Shown: one piece after another, positions 8,056-16,868 of the stretch
Numbering within the stretch: position 1 is the stretch's first letter
How the letters are laid out: each line of letters starts with the position of its first letter
Made by a program: the position numbers and the translations under genes
The notes under the pieces: generated by a model
The model's database searches: none
What the model was told of the DNA's origin: nothing
Seen by the model: only the letters and a program-made list of their open reading frames with translations
Assembly (NCBI GenBank): GCA_026708185.1
Contig: JAPOVK010000017.1
Coordinates: forward strand, 310,001-374,000
Origin: Gammaproteobacteria bacterium
Lineage (GTDB): Bacteria > Pseudomonadota > Gammaproteobacteria > Pseudomonadales > Azotimanducaceae
Direction of reading: 5' to 3'
DNA: 64,000 nt

Positions 8056-8913
8056 GTGACCAATCCGATGGGCTGGCTCTTCCGAATCGTCCTGGCGCTT
8101 GTCGCGGCGGCGTCGCTCAGCGCCTGCGTGACCAGTCCCACCGGGCGGACACAACTGCTCATCGTGCCGCCCGATCTGGCCATCGTCGAGTCCGCCCGTG
8201 CGTACGCCGCCACGGTCCGGGAACTCACGAACGAAGACAAGCTGCTTGACGATCCCCGCCTTGCCGGCCGCGTCCGGGCGATCACCGGCCGGGTCGTCGC
8301 TGCGGCGGTGTCGAGATACCCGCACACCGCCAATTGGCGTTGGAGTGTCGCCTTGATTGACGAGCCGACTGTGGTCAACGCGTGGTGCATGGCCGGCGGG
8401 CGCATGGCGGTCTACAGCGGCTTAGTGGAGCGACTGGCACTTTCCGACGACGAGCTCGCCCACATCATGGGCCACGAAATCGCCCACGCAGTCGCCAACC
8501 ACACGGCGGAACGGATGTCGGTGGCGTTGTTGACCCAAGCCGGTTTGATCGCCGCCGCGCGGGCCGTGGACGAAGACGACGGCGAAATGCTCACGGCGGC
8601 GGCCGTGGCGGCGCGGCTTGCTCTGACGCTGCCGAACAGCCGCGTTTCGGAGGCGGAAGCGGACCAGATGGGCATCGAGTTCGCAATCCGGGCGGGATAC
8701 GAACCGTATGCAGCCGTGTCGCTTTGGCGCAAGATGGAAGCCGAGGGAGGCGCGCGGATGCCGCAGTTCCTGAGTTCGCACCCGTCGCCCGCCAACCGGC
8801 GCGAAGCGTTGGCGGCCTTAGCGAGCGACTTAGGTCACCTTCGCCCCGAGGCGCCACCGCCGACCCACGCCGTCGAGATCATTTCGGCTGCCAAGAGGGA
8901 GACTGGGTCGTAG
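8056..8913 (+). CDS. M48-family zinc metallopeptidase, lipoprotein
   Basis: Membrane-anchored zinc peptidase related to BepA/LoiP/YcaL, which handle misassembled outer-membrane proteins. An N-terminal hydrophobic segment ends in the lipobox LSAC (21-24), so the mature protein should be lipidated at C24. The zinc motif is HEIAH at 140-144, and the third ligand is a Glu in SEAEADQMG near 198. The GTG start at 8056 is preceded by AAGG at suitable spacing; an ATG four codons on is an alternative. It sits on the opposite strand between gltX and tRNA-Ala, so it interrupts that conserved linkage. Confidence 0.88.
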   Translation: MTNPMGWLFRIVLALVAAASLSACVTSPTGRTQLLIVPPDLAIVESARAYAATVRELTNEDKLLDDPRLAGRVRAITGRVVAAAVSRYPHTANWRWSVALIDEPTVVNAWCMAGGRMAVYSGLVERLALSDDELAHIMGHEIAHAVANHTAERMSVALLTQAGLIAAARAVDEDDGEMLTAAAVAARLALTLPNSRVSEAEADQMGIEFAIRAGYEPYAAVSLWRKMEAEGGARMPQFLSSHPSPANRREALAALASDLGHLRPEAPPPTHAVEIISAAKRETGS

Positions 8914-8917
8914 TCTG

Positions 8918-10396
8918 CTACACAAGCGCCCTGTAGCTCCGCTCCAAGCGCTTCCCTTCCTTCTTGCTGACGCCGCCGAGAGCTTCAATGGCGCTACGTA
9001 GCCGCGACCGGACGAGGTCGCGGCCGAGGTAGGCAAGCGAGTCGAACAACGGCAACGTCACCGCGCGCCCCGAAACCGCGATGAAGAGCGGGCTCAGGAA
9101 GTCGCGCATCTTGATGTCCATGGCATCCGCCAAAGACTTGATGGCCGTGTAGAGCGCATCACGTTGCCAGTCGTCCAGCGTCTCGAGTCGACGCACGGCA
9201 TGGTCGAGGATCCGCCGGCAATCCTCGACGGACAAGGTCTTGTGCTCGAAGTCGGCCGCTGTCAGCTTCGCTCGCTCACCGAGCAGATAGTCGACCTGCG
9301 GGAGGATGTCGATGAAGCGCTCGGTACGGGTCTGCACTAAGGGCGCAATCGGAGACAAGTTGTCGCGGTTCAGCGCCCAATCGGCGACGCGGTCCATGAA
9401 TTGCCCAGGCGTCAACGCACGGATGTAATGCCCGTTCATCCAGTCGAGCTTGGCGAGGTCAAACACCGGGCCGCCCGTCGACACCCGATTGAGGTCGAAG
9501 GCCGCCGTCATCTCGTCGACGGTAAACAGCTCGCGCTCGTCGGGCATGGAATAGCCCATCAGGCCGAGGTAGTTCAACAAGGCTTCCGGGAGATATCCGG
9601 AGCGCCGGTAGTAGTTGAGGCCGGTGGGGTTCTTGCGCTTGGACAGCTTGCTGGTGTCCGGGTTGCGCAACAGCGGCAGGTGGTAGTGCGCCGGCATCGG
9701 CCACCCGAACGCGTGGTAGAGCAATTGGTGCTTCGGGAACGAACTGATCCATTCCTCGCCACGCAGAACATGGCTGATCTGCATGAGGTGATCGTCGACG
9801 ACCACGGCCAAGTGGTACGTCGGGAACCCGTCCGACTTGACGAGCACCTGGCTGTCGACCTGTCGCCACGGGATCACGATCTCGCCGCGCAAACCGTCCT
9901 CGAAGCGGCAGTCGCCCTCCTCCGGAACGCGGAGCCGCACGACGTTCGGTTCGCCACGGTCGACGCGCGCCGCGACCTCATGGGGGTCGAGTGCTAGGCA
10001 GTGGCCGTCGTAGCGCGGCGTTTCGCGGCGCGACTGCTGGGCCCGACGCACCTCGTCGAGGCGTTCCTGGGTACAGAAGCAACGGAAGGCAGCCCCCGAC
10101 TCGAGAAGACGATCAGCGTGGCGGCGATAGATCTCGAGTCGCTCACTCTGTCGATAGGGTCCGAAATCGCCGCCGATGTCGGGGCCTTCGTCCCAATCGA
10201 GGCCTGCCCAGCGCAACGCGTCGTAGATGGCCTGCTCCGATGCGGCGGAACTCCGGGCCTGATCCGTGTCTTCGATGCGCAGGATGAAGCGGCCGCCCTG
10301 GCTCTTCGCGAAGACGCGGTTGAACAGGGCCATGTAGGCGGTGCCGACATGGGGGTCGCCGGTGGGGCTCGGAGCAACGCGGGTTCGCACGGTCAT
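8918..10396 (-). CDS. gltX: Glutamate-tRNA ligase
   Basis: Charges tRNA-Glu with glutamate in the cytoplasm; 492 residues, the normal bacterial size. Class I synthetase motifs are present: the HIGH equivalent in APSPTGDPHVGTA at the N-terminus and the KMSKS equivalent KLSKR near residue 249. The sequence between them carries the usual Rossmann and stem-contact regions (for example FILRIEDTDQ). The C-terminal anticodon-binding helical domain is complete. It is on the same strand as tRNA-Ala(GGC) downstream. Confidence 0.97.
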   Translation of the reverse strand: MTVRTRVAPSPTGDPHVGTAYMALFNRVFAKSQGGRFILRIEDTDQARSSAASEQAIYDALRWAGLDWDEGPDIGGDFGPYRQSERLEIYRRHADRLLESGAAFRCFCTQERLDEVRRAQQSRRETPRYDGHCLALDPHEVAARVDRGEPNVVRLRVPEEGDCRFEDGLRGEIVIPWRQVDSQVLVKSDGFPTYHLAVVVDDHLMQISHVLRGEEWISSFPKHQLLYHAFGWPMPAHYHLPLLRNPDTSKLSKRKNPTGLNYYRRSGYLPEALLNYLGLMGYSMPDERELFTVDEMTAAFDLNRVSTGGPVFDLAKLDWMNGHYIRALTPGQFMDRVADWALNRDNLSPIAPLVQTRTERFIDILPQVDYLLGERAKLTAADFEHKTLSVEDCRRILDHAVRRLETLDDWQRDALYTAIKSLADAMDIKMRDFLSPLFIAVSGRAVTLPLFDSLAYLGRDLVRSRLRSAIEALGGVSKKEGKRLERSYRALV

Positions 10397-10524
10397 CGAG
10401 CCAGCCGCTCCGAATCGAAGGGCCGCGTCGTTCGCGGTCGGGCGTTTCGCATCGGGGTTACGTTAGCACACCGGGCGCGATCTCCTGCTCTGCCCGGGGA
10501 TGCGGACGGATGTCCAGCACACCG

Positions 10525-13500
10525 TCAATGGAAGTTCCGAGCTTCGAACTTCAACGCCTCCGGCGCCTCGTCGTTGGCGAGTTCGCGGAGCTTGTGGCTC
10601 AAGTCCCGCGCGTGCCCCGCGATCACGTGGATCACTGCGCCCTCGCGTTCCACCACGCCCTTGATGGCGATGAGCTGACTTTGCAGCAGCACTGCGCGGA
10701 AGCGCTCGAGGATCGACTTCCAGATGATCACGTTGCTGTTGCCGGTCTCGTCCTCCAGGGTCATGAACACAACCCCCGACGGTCCGCTCGGGCGTTGACG
10801 GCAGGTGACGATGCCGGCGATCTGGATGAAGTTGCCCTGCACATAGCCTTCGAGATCCCGTGCCGTGCGGCAATTCCTGAACTCCGGTTCATTGCGCAGG
10901 AGGGCCAAGGGGTGGGGCCCGAGAGAGAGACCGAGATAGCGGTAATCGGCCAGCATCTCCTTGGCGGTACCCGGTCCGTCAAGGGCGACCGCGGTGCGAT
11001 AGGGCGCGATTTCGCTCTGGATCGGCAACGGGCGATCGACGCCGGCGGCATCCCAATGCGCCTGGTAGCGATGACCGGACAGCGTCTTTAGGGCACCAGC
11101 ACGCGCGAGGCAGGTCAACGCCCGGTCGTCGAGGGCGGCCCGTGCGGTCAGGTCGTCGATGTCGCGGTACGGCTGCGCCTCTTCGACCCGGCGTCCGGCC
11201 TCTTCGTGCAGACCCTTGACGCGCCGAAGTCCGATCCTGAGCGCCGGTTGAAGACGGCGATAGTCCGGAACCGGTTCCAGCGGCGTCTCCAGGCGGTGGT
11301 CCCAGCCGCTCACCTGGACGTCGGCGGGTCGCACGTCGATCCCGTGGGCGGTGGCGTCCTTGACCAACTGCGCGGGGCTGTAGAACCCCATCGGCAGGCT
11401 GTTCAGGATCCCGCAGTAGAAGGCCGCCGGTTCATGGCGCTTCAGCCACGCGGAGATGTAGACCAGGAGCGCGAAACTGGCGGAATGGGACTCCGGGAAG
11501 CCGTATTCGCCGAAGCCCTTGATCTGCTCGAACACCCGCTCGGCGAAGTCCCGGTCGTGGCCGCGTTCGAGCATGCCATCGATCAGCTTGCGCTCGAAGG
11601 GTTCGAGACCGCCGTGCCGCTTCCACGCCGCCATGGCGCGCCTGAGCGAATCCGCTTCTCCCGCCGTGAATCCCGCAGCCACCATGGCGAGTTCGATGAC
11701 CTGCTCCTGGAAGATCGGTATGCCGAGGGTGCGTTCGAGGACCTGGCGCACCGCATCGCTGGGATAGGTCACCGCCTCCTCGCCTTTGCGGCGGCGCAGG
11801 TAGGGATGCACCATGTTCCCCTGGATCGGGCCCGGACGGACGATCGCCACCTCGATCACCAGGTCGTAGTAGTTGGCTGGCTTGAGGCGCGGCAGCATGG
11901 ACATCTGCGCCCGGGACTCCACCTGGAAGACGCCGACGCTGTCGGCCTTCTGCAGCATGGCGTAGGTCTCCGGATCCTCCGGAGGAATCTCGCTCATCGT
12001 CGACGGGCCGTCGCGATGTTCCGCAACCAACTCCAGGGCCTTGCGGATCGCCGTCAGCATGCCGAGGCCGAGGACGTCCACCTTGAGAAGTCCAAGCGCC
12101 TCGAGATCGTCCTTGTCCCACTGGATGACGGTGCGTTCGTCCATCGCGGCGTTCTCGATCGGCACCAGTTCGGCAAGAGGGCCTGCCGAGATGACAAAGC
12201 CACCGACATGCTGCGAAAGATGACGAGGAAAACCCAGTATCTCGTTGACCAGAAAGATGAACTGACGGACAAGGTGGCCGCTGGGATCGATTCCCGCCGC
12301 ACGGAAACGCTTCTCGATCTCGGAACGGTTGTCCCACCAGGACATGGACTTGGCGAGGAGATCCACGAAGTCGACATCGAAGCCGAGCGCCTTGCCGACG
12401 TCGCGGATGGCGCTGCGCGGCCGATAGGTGATGAGCGTCGCGGCGAGCGCCGCCCGGTCCCTGCCATAGCGCTGGTAGATGTACTGGATCACCTCCTCGC
12501 GCCGCTCGTGCTCGAAGTCGACGTCGATGTCCGGCGGCTCGTTGCGCTCCTTCGACACGAAGCGCTCGAACAGGAGGTGCATCCGCGCGGGGTCCACTTC
12601 GGTGATGCCGAGGCAGTAGCACACCGCCGAATTGGCCGCGGATCCGCGTCCCTGGCAGAGAATCCCTTTCTCCCGCGCAAAACGGACGATGTCGTGGACG
12701 GTGAGGAAGAAGTACTCGTAGCGCAGATCCGCGATGAGCTTCAGTTCCCTCTCGACGAGTTCCGTCACGTCGTCGGGTGGCCCGGATGGCCAGCGGACAA
12801 GCGCTCCGGCCTCGGTGAGATGGCGCAAGTGGGCCGCTGGCGTCAGTCCCGGCGGCACCAGTTCTTTGGGGTACTCGTAGCGTAATTCGTCCAGGCGAAA
12901 CGTGCAGCGGTCGGCCAGTTCGCAGGTTTCAGCAAGCATCTCCCGGGGATAGATCGTCGTGAGCGCATCAAGCGGCTTCAGGCGGCGTTCACGGTTCTGG
13001 TCGATTCTTCGACCGAGGTCGTGCACGGGACACTTCAGACGGATGGCGGTCAACACGTCCTGCAGCGGTTTGCGCGCGGATGTGTGCATGACGGCGCCGT
13101 TGCTGGCGATCACGGGCAAGTCGAGGCGCATCGAAAGATCGAGGATCCGGGTGGACTTCAGGACATCGTCGCATTCCGAGAAGAGTTCAAGGCAAAGCCA
13201 AAGATCCGGTAGCAATGATTTGATTTCTTGACCTTTTCTTAGGTTCACAGCCATCGGTTCGCGATCGGGGATCCAGATGGCGAGGCAGTCTTGTACGCGA
13301 TTGAGATCGGAAAGCTTGAGCGCGTACTCGCCCTTGGGTGCCCGTCGGCGTCCCACCGTGATGAACGTCGATAGTTGGCCGTAGGCGGACCGGTCCGGGG
13401 CAAGCACGACCAGGTGGATCGGCTCGCCCTCCCCGCTCTCGACCCTGAATTCCGAGCCCACGATGAGCTCGATGTCGCGCTCGCGCGCCTCCTGGTGTGC

Positions 13501-13647
13501 TCGCACGACGCCGGCCACCGAGCATTCGTCGGTGATCGCGATGGAGCGGTAGCCGAGTGCCGCCGCTTCTCGCACCAGTTCCTCCGGATGCGACGCCCCG
13601 CGCAGGAAGGAGAAGTTGGAGACCGCGTGCAGTTCGGCAAAGTCCAT
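10525..13647 (-). CDS. dnaE2: Error-prone DNA polymerase III alpha subunit DnaE2
   Basis: Translesion C-family polymerase of the ImuABC mutasome, 1040 residues from the ATG at 13647. An in-frame ATG at 13680 exists but would place the LexA-like site inside the gene, so the shorter start (MDFAELHAVSNFSFLRG) is preferred. It matches usual family starts. The protein shows the PHP domain at the N-terminus, the DnaE palm with PDIDVDFEHERR near residue 380 and a C-terminal OB-fold segment (IAGIVTCRQRPS). It is transcribed away from imuA-imuB, whereas the three are most often one operon; a shared control region would still allow joint SOS induction. Confidence 0.95.
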   Translation of the reverse strand: MDFAELHAVSNFSFLRGASHPEELVREAAALGYRSIAITDECSVAGVVRAHQEARERDIELIVGSEFRVESGEGEPIHLVVLAPDRSAYGQLSTFITVGRRRAPKGEYALKLSDLNRVQDCLAIWIPDREPMAVNLRKGQEIKSLLPDLWLCLELFSECDDVLKSTRILDLSMRLDLPVIASNGAVMHTSARKPLQDVLTAIRLKCPVHDLGRRIDQNRERRLKPLDALTTIYPREMLAETCELADRCTFRLDELRYEYPKELVPPGLTPAAHLRHLTEAGALVRWPSGPPDDVTELVERELKLIADLRYEYFFLTVHDIVRFAREKGILCQGRGSAANSAVCYCLGITEVDPARMHLLFERFVSKERNEPPDIDVDFEHERREEVIQYIYQRYGRDRAALAATLITYRPRSAIRDVGKALGFDVDFVDLLAKSMSWWDNRSEIEKRFRAAGIDPSGHLVRQFIFLVNEILGFPRHLSQHVGGFVISAGPLAELVPIENAAMDERTVIQWDKDDLEALGLLKVDVLGLGMLTAIRKALELVAEHRDGPSTMSEIPPEDPETYAMLQKADSVGVFQVESRAQMSMLPRLKPANYYDLVIEVAIVRPGPIQGNMVHPYLRRRKGEEAVTYPSDAVRQVLERTLGIPIFQEQVIELAMVAAGFTAGEADSLRRAMAAWKRHGGLEPFERKLIDGMLERGHDRDFAERVFEQIKGFGEYGFPESHSASFALLVYISAWLKRHEPAAFYCGILNSLPMGFYSPAQLVKDATAHGIDVRPADVQVSGWDHRLETPLEPVPDYRRLQPALRIGLRRVKGLHEEAGRRVEEAQPYRDIDDLTARAALDDRALTCLARAGALKTLSGHRYQAHWDAAGVDRPLPIQSEIAPYRTAVALDGPGTAKEMLADYRYLGLSLGPHPLALLRNEPEFRNCRTARDLEGYVQGNFIQIAGIVTCRQRPSGPSGVVFMTLEDETGNSNVIIWKSILERFRAVLLQSQLIAIKGVVEREGAVIHVIAGHARDLSHKLRELANDEAPEALKFEARNFH

Positions 13648-13662
13648 GAAAAAACGCTTGAT

Positions 13663-13682
13663 TACTGTATATACATCCATGT
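13663..13682. promoter_or_regulatory. LexA-box-like site between dnaE2 and imuA
   Basis: On the minus strand the last ten bases, ATATACAGTA, equal one half of the gammaproteobacterial SOS consensus (TACTGTATATATATACAGTA); the other half is degenerate, 15 of 20 in total. The site ends 16 bases upstream of the dnaE2 start and 47 bases before imuA. Regulation of imuA/imuB/dnaE2 by LexA is well established in other Proteobacteria; its use here is inferred. Confidence 0.6.
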
Positions 13683-13728
13683 AATCTGCACTACCCCCGA
13701 TAGAAAAACAAGCGTCTTGCGTAGAGTT

Positions 13729-14454
13729 ATGTCCGTTAACACTGCACTCGAGGCGTCCTCGCAGACCGGTATCGAAGGGTTGTGGAGCGCCAAGAAACTT
13801 CCGCGACGCTACGTGGCCGACACAGGGATCGGTACCGGGTTCCAGGCATTGGATGACGTACTTGCCGATGGCGGCTGGCCTGCGGGTGGGCTCGTGGAAC
13901 TGCTCTCAGAAGATTGCGGCATAGGCGAACTACGCTTGCTGAGCCCTGCGCTGGCAACAATGGCCATCGACAAGCGCAGCATCGCGTGGATCAACCCGCC
14001 TCACCTCCCCTATGCGCCTGCCCTGCACGCGGCCGGCATCGATCCCTCCAGCGTCCTCCTGGTCCGTGCGAAGGACCATGCCGATGGGCTTTGGGCATTC
14101 GAGCAAGCCTGCAAGTCCGGTGCGTGCAGCGCCGTGCTCGGCTGGTTTCTCGAGCCCAAGCTGCGGTTCACCGAGATTCGCCGCCTACAGTTCGCCGCCA
14201 AGCAAGGCCGCACCTGGGCGAACCTGTTTCGACCAATCGGCGCATCCGGTGAGGCGTCCGCCGCGGAACTGCGGCTGCGGCTCGGCCCCTTGTCCGAAGA
14301 CCGGCTCAACGTCGACATCGTCAAGAGGCGCGGCGGCTGGCCCCTGCCGGGTATCGAATTGCCCCTAGAAAGCGGGCTGACACAGCGCCGCCGAAGCTTG
14401 AGCGAAACGCTCGGGCGATGGCGATGCAAGCGCTTCGCAGCGGCCCCCCGCTGA
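13729..14454 (+). CDS. imuA: ImuA, RecA-like translesion accessory protein
   Basis: SulA/RecA-like accessory factor of the ImuA-ImuB-DnaE2 mutasome, 241 residues. The ATG at 13729 (MSVNTAL) is chosen because upstream codons overlap the divergent dnaE2 control region. The segment GIGTGFQALDDVLADGGWPAGGLVELL is the characteristic RecA-like opening, here without a good Walker A Lys, as in many ImuA proteins. Later text PLPGIELPL and the basic tail match the family end. It is 10 bp upstream of imuB, so the two are one operon. Confidence 0.9.
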   Translation: MSVNTALEASSQTGIEGLWSAKKLPRRYVADTGIGTGFQALDDVLADGGWPAGGLVELLSEDCGIGELRLLSPALATMAIDKRSIAWINPPHLPYAPALHAAGIDPSSVLLVRAKDHADGLWAFEQACKSGACSAVLGWFLEPKLRFTEIRRLQFAAKQGRTWANLFRPIGASGEASAAELRLRLGPLSEDRLNVDIVKRRGGWPLPGIELPLESGLTQRRRSLSETLGRWRCKRFAAAPR

Positions 14455-14464
14455 CAGGTGCGCC

Positions 14465-15940
14465 TTGTTCTGGCTCGCCGCACATTTCCCGATGCTGGGC
14501 TTCGAGGTCGAGCGTGGTGATGACGACACGGATCGCCCCGGCGTCCTGGTGCACGACAATCGCGTCTTCCAGGCCGACGAACGTGCCCTGCAAGCGGGCG
14601 TTGCACTCGGCAGTACGTTGGCGACCGCGCACAGCATCGCGCCCGAACTCGTGCACTTCCCCTACGACACCGAACTGCAGACCAAGCAGCTTGAAATCCT
14701 TGCCCAGGCGACGTATCGCTTCAGCTCCGAGGTCAGCCTGGCACCCCCTGACGCCTTGCTGATCGAGAGCAGCAGAAGTCTGCGCCTATTCGGCGGCCGT
14801 TCATCCCTCAGGCGAGCGGTTTCGCAACTCTATGACCGACTTGGACACGCACACCGCTTGGCGACCGCGCCCACTCCGATGGCCGCGCTGATCCTGTCCC
14901 GGGCCGGCTTGGGCGACCGTCATGGCGATCCGATGGAGACCGTGCGCGCCGCTCCGCTCGCGGCCATGGATATCTCCGAGAAGGAACTCGAGCGGCTGGC
15001 CAACATGGGCATGACCCGCGTCGGGCAACTGCTGGATCTGCCAATGGACGAACTCGGCAAGCGCTTCAACGCCGAACTCGTCGACGAACTCGACCGCCTG
15101 ACCGGCCGCCGCGCCGACCCGCGAGAAACCATCCAGCCTGCGGAGCGCTTCCACTCGCGTCTGCACCTCTTGGAGCCCATTCGCGGCAAGGATCCCCTGC
15201 TCTTCCCGATGCGCCGTCTCGCCGACGAACTCTCGCACTGGCTGAAGGCCCGTTGCCTTGGCGCCCGGACCCTGACCTGGTCCTACGCACCGTTTGCCGA
15301 TCAGGCCGTCACCCTCGACGTGCGCTTCGCGCAACCACGTACGGATGCCAAGTCGTTTCTGAGCCTCACCCAGCTTCAACTCGAGGGCGCCGAACTGCCC
15401 GAAGAGGTCATGACCGTGTCGCTGCAGGCTGGGCAGATCACGCCACTCACGTCAGCTTCACAAGACCTGCTCGCGCGCGCCGACGACCGCGGCAACACCA
15501 CGCAATCCGAACTCGTCGACCGCCTGGCAGCGAAACTCGGCACCGACGCGATCGCGGGACTCGGCACGGCGGACGACCACCGGCCCGAGCTCGCCTGGCG
15601 TTGGCAGGCGCCCGGTGCGCGGGCCTCCCGGCCCGCAGGGAGTCCAGCACGGCACCGAATGCGGGCGGGGACGCCCGCGCACCATGGGCTCGCAAATGCT
15701 GCGCCTGAATCTGCCACCGAGGTCAACCGGCCGCTGTGGCTCCTCGATCCACCACGTCCGGTGATTGCCAAGCGCTTCAGGCTCCTCGACGGCCCGGAGC
15801 GGATCGACGTCGGCTGGTGGGAAGGCGACGCTCGCGCGCTTGAGCGGGACTACTTCGTGGCGATGGCCCAGTCCGGCGCGCGCTGCTGGCTGTACCGCGA
15901 CCGGGAGCAGCGATGGTATCTGCACGGGTACTTTGGGTAG
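14465..15940 (+). CDS. imuB: ImuB, catalytically inactive Y-family polymerase-like protein
   Basis: Hub of the mutasome that links DnaE2 to the sliding clamp; 491 residues, TTG start ten bases after imuA. The Y-family fold is recognisable, but the acidic metal ligands of active DinB enzymes are absent from the first strand (LAAHFPMLGFEV), as is usual for ImuB. The region DELGKRFNAELVDELDRLTG corresponds to the helix-hairpin-helix part, and GKDPLLFPMRRL to the conserved block of the little-finger region. Residues about 384-406 are a low-complexity linker encoded by an inverted-repeat element (see 15614-15683), apparently inserted in frame. The C-terminal domain (WWEGDARALERDYFVA) is intact. 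Confidence 0.93.
   Translation: MFWLAAHFPMLGFEVERGDDDTDRPGVLVHDNRVFQADERALQAGVALGSTLATAHSIAPELVHFPYDTELQTKQLEILAQATYRFSSEVSLAPPDALLIESSRSLRLFGGRSSLRRAVSQLYDRLGHAHRLATAPTPMAALILSRAGLGDRHGDPMETVRAAPLAAMDISEKELERLANMGMTRVGQLLDLPMDELGKRFNAELVDELDRLTGRRADPRETIQPAERFHSRLHLLEPIRGKDPLLFPMRRLADELSHWLKARCLGARTLTWSYAPFADQAVTLDVRFAQPRTDAKSFLSLTQLQLEGAELPEEVMTVSLQAGQITPLTSASQDLLARADDRGNTTQSELVDRLAAKLGTDAIAGLGTADDHRPELAWRWQAPGARASRPAGSPARHRMRAGTPAHHGLANAAPESATEVNRPLWLLDPPRPVIAKRFRLLDGPERIDVGWWEGDARALERDYFVAMAQSGARCWLYRDREQRWYLHGYFG
15614..15683. repeat. REPIN-like double hairpin inserted in imuB
   Basis: A 70-bp element bounded by a perfect 11-bp inverted repeat, GGTGCGCGGGC at the left and GCCCGCGCACC at the right. 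Inside are two hairpins: GCGGGCC-TCCC-GGCCCGC at 15619-15636 and GCGGGCG-GGGA-CGCCCGC at 15662-15679, with complementary loops. Two palindromes in opposite orientation are the layout of REPINs, short elements moved by RAYT transposases. The imuB frame stays open through it. Confidence 0.65.
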
Positions 15941-16009
15941 GGCCGACACTTGCTGTTGCCGATAGCCGCGAACTGGAGAATGCACCTGCCCAGCCAGAGC
16001 GCAACACCC

Positions 16010-16062
16010 TTGCCTGCCGCCGTCTTCAGCGTATGATTTCCTTGTTTCTGGGAAGCAAGGAA
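16010..16062 (+). promoter_or_regulatory. Promoter and palindromic operator of the AbrB/PIN toxin-antitoxin pair
   Basis: A -35-like TTGCCT (16010-16015) and a -10 TATGAT (16032-16037) are 16 bases apart. Directly after the -10 lies a perfect inverted repeat, TTCCTTG...CAAGGAA (16038-16044 and 16056-16062). The right arm also holds the ribosome site AAGGAA for the antitoxin. This is the expected layout for repression by the antitoxin itself. Confidence 0.55.
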
Positions 16063-16069
16063 TACCGTT

Positions 16070-16294
16070 ATGCTGGCGAAACTAACTACCAAGAATCAAC
16101 TCACCTTGCCGAAGGCCATCGTCTCGCATTTTCCCGGTGTCCTGTACTTCGACGTCTCCGCGGAATCTGGCCGCATCGTCCTCGCTCCGGTTCGAGTCAA
16201 CCAAGGCGACAGCGTGCGCGCCAAGCTCGCCGAACTAGGTATCGACGAATCCGACGTCAGGGATGCTGTCAACTGGGCTCGCGAGAGCCGGTGA
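16070..16294 (+). CDS. AbrB/MazE-type antitoxin
   Basis: DNA-binding antitoxin of a type II toxin-antitoxin pair, 74 residues. It has the swapped-hairpin AbrB opening (LAKLTTKNQLTLPKAIV), then VLYFDVSAESGRIVLAPV, the usual second strand pair. The C-terminal tail (KLAELGIDESDVRDAVNWAR) is the part that would wrap the toxin. Its stop overlaps the toxin start by four bases. A palindrome overlapping the promoter suggests autoregulation. Confidence 0.85.
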   Translation: MLAKLTTKNQLTLPKAIVSHFPGVLYFDVSAESGRIVLAPVRVNQGDSVRAKLAELGIDESDVRDAVNWARESR

Positions 16295-16710
16295 CAGCGT
16301 CACGCGTCGTTCTTGACACCAACGTCTTGGTCTCCGCCTTGGTGTTCAGGACCGGCAACCCGGCTGCACTGCGCACTGCATGGCTAGCCGAGCGCATCCG
16401 ACCGATGGCCGGCCATGAGACCGCATCTGAGTTGATTCGCGTCTTGACGTATCCGAAGTTCCAGCTAACGGACATCGAACGCGAAGAGCTGCTGGCTGAA
16501 TACCTGCCATGGTGCGAGACAATCACCGTTCCAGCCGACATCGTCGTACCCGAGGTTCGCGACCCCAACGACCTCATGTTCCTCCGCCTCGCGCTTGCCG
16601 GTGAGGCAGACGCGCTGGTCACCGGCGATCAGGACCTACTGTCGCTCATGGATTTCCCCGTTCCCATAGTGACGCCTGTAGGGCTCAGAGAGATGCAGGA
16701 CTCGGCCTGA
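16291..16710 (+). CDS. PIN-domain ribonuclease toxin
   Basis: VapC-like toxin of the pair, predicted Mg2+-dependent RNase, 139 residues. The GTG start overlaps the antitoxin stop (GTGA). Acidic active-site residues expected for PIN domains are visible: D in VVLDTNVLVSAL near residue 9, E in ASELIRVL near 50, and the DPNDLMFLRLAL and VTGDQDLL blocks in the C-terminal half. It resembles the COG1569 branch of PIN toxins rather than classic VapC. Translational coupling to the antitoxin is clear. Confidence 0.85.
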   Translation: MTASRVVLDTNVLVSALVFRTGNPAALRTAWLAERIRPMAGHETASELIRVLTYPKFQLTDIEREELLAEYLPWCETITVPADIVVPEVRDPNDLMFLRLALAGEADALVTGDQDLLSLMDFPVPIVTPVGLREMQDSA

Positions 16711-16868
16711 CTCTCTCAGGATCGTGCTTTCCGTTTGCCGCGTACCCCATTCAACCGACCCGGTCGGTCACACGCGGTGCTACGGCCACTGTCCGATGCG
16801 GGTCCAGATCCTGGCCGTCCCTTGGGGTTGGTCTAAACTCACGTACTCCGCAGTACGCACGATCTCGC

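Noticed and set aside
11206-12885. Long open frame (559 codons) on the plus strand inside dnaE2
   Set aside because: It is antisense to well-conserved DnaE2 sequence; composition is that of a high-GC shadow frame and no family is recognised.
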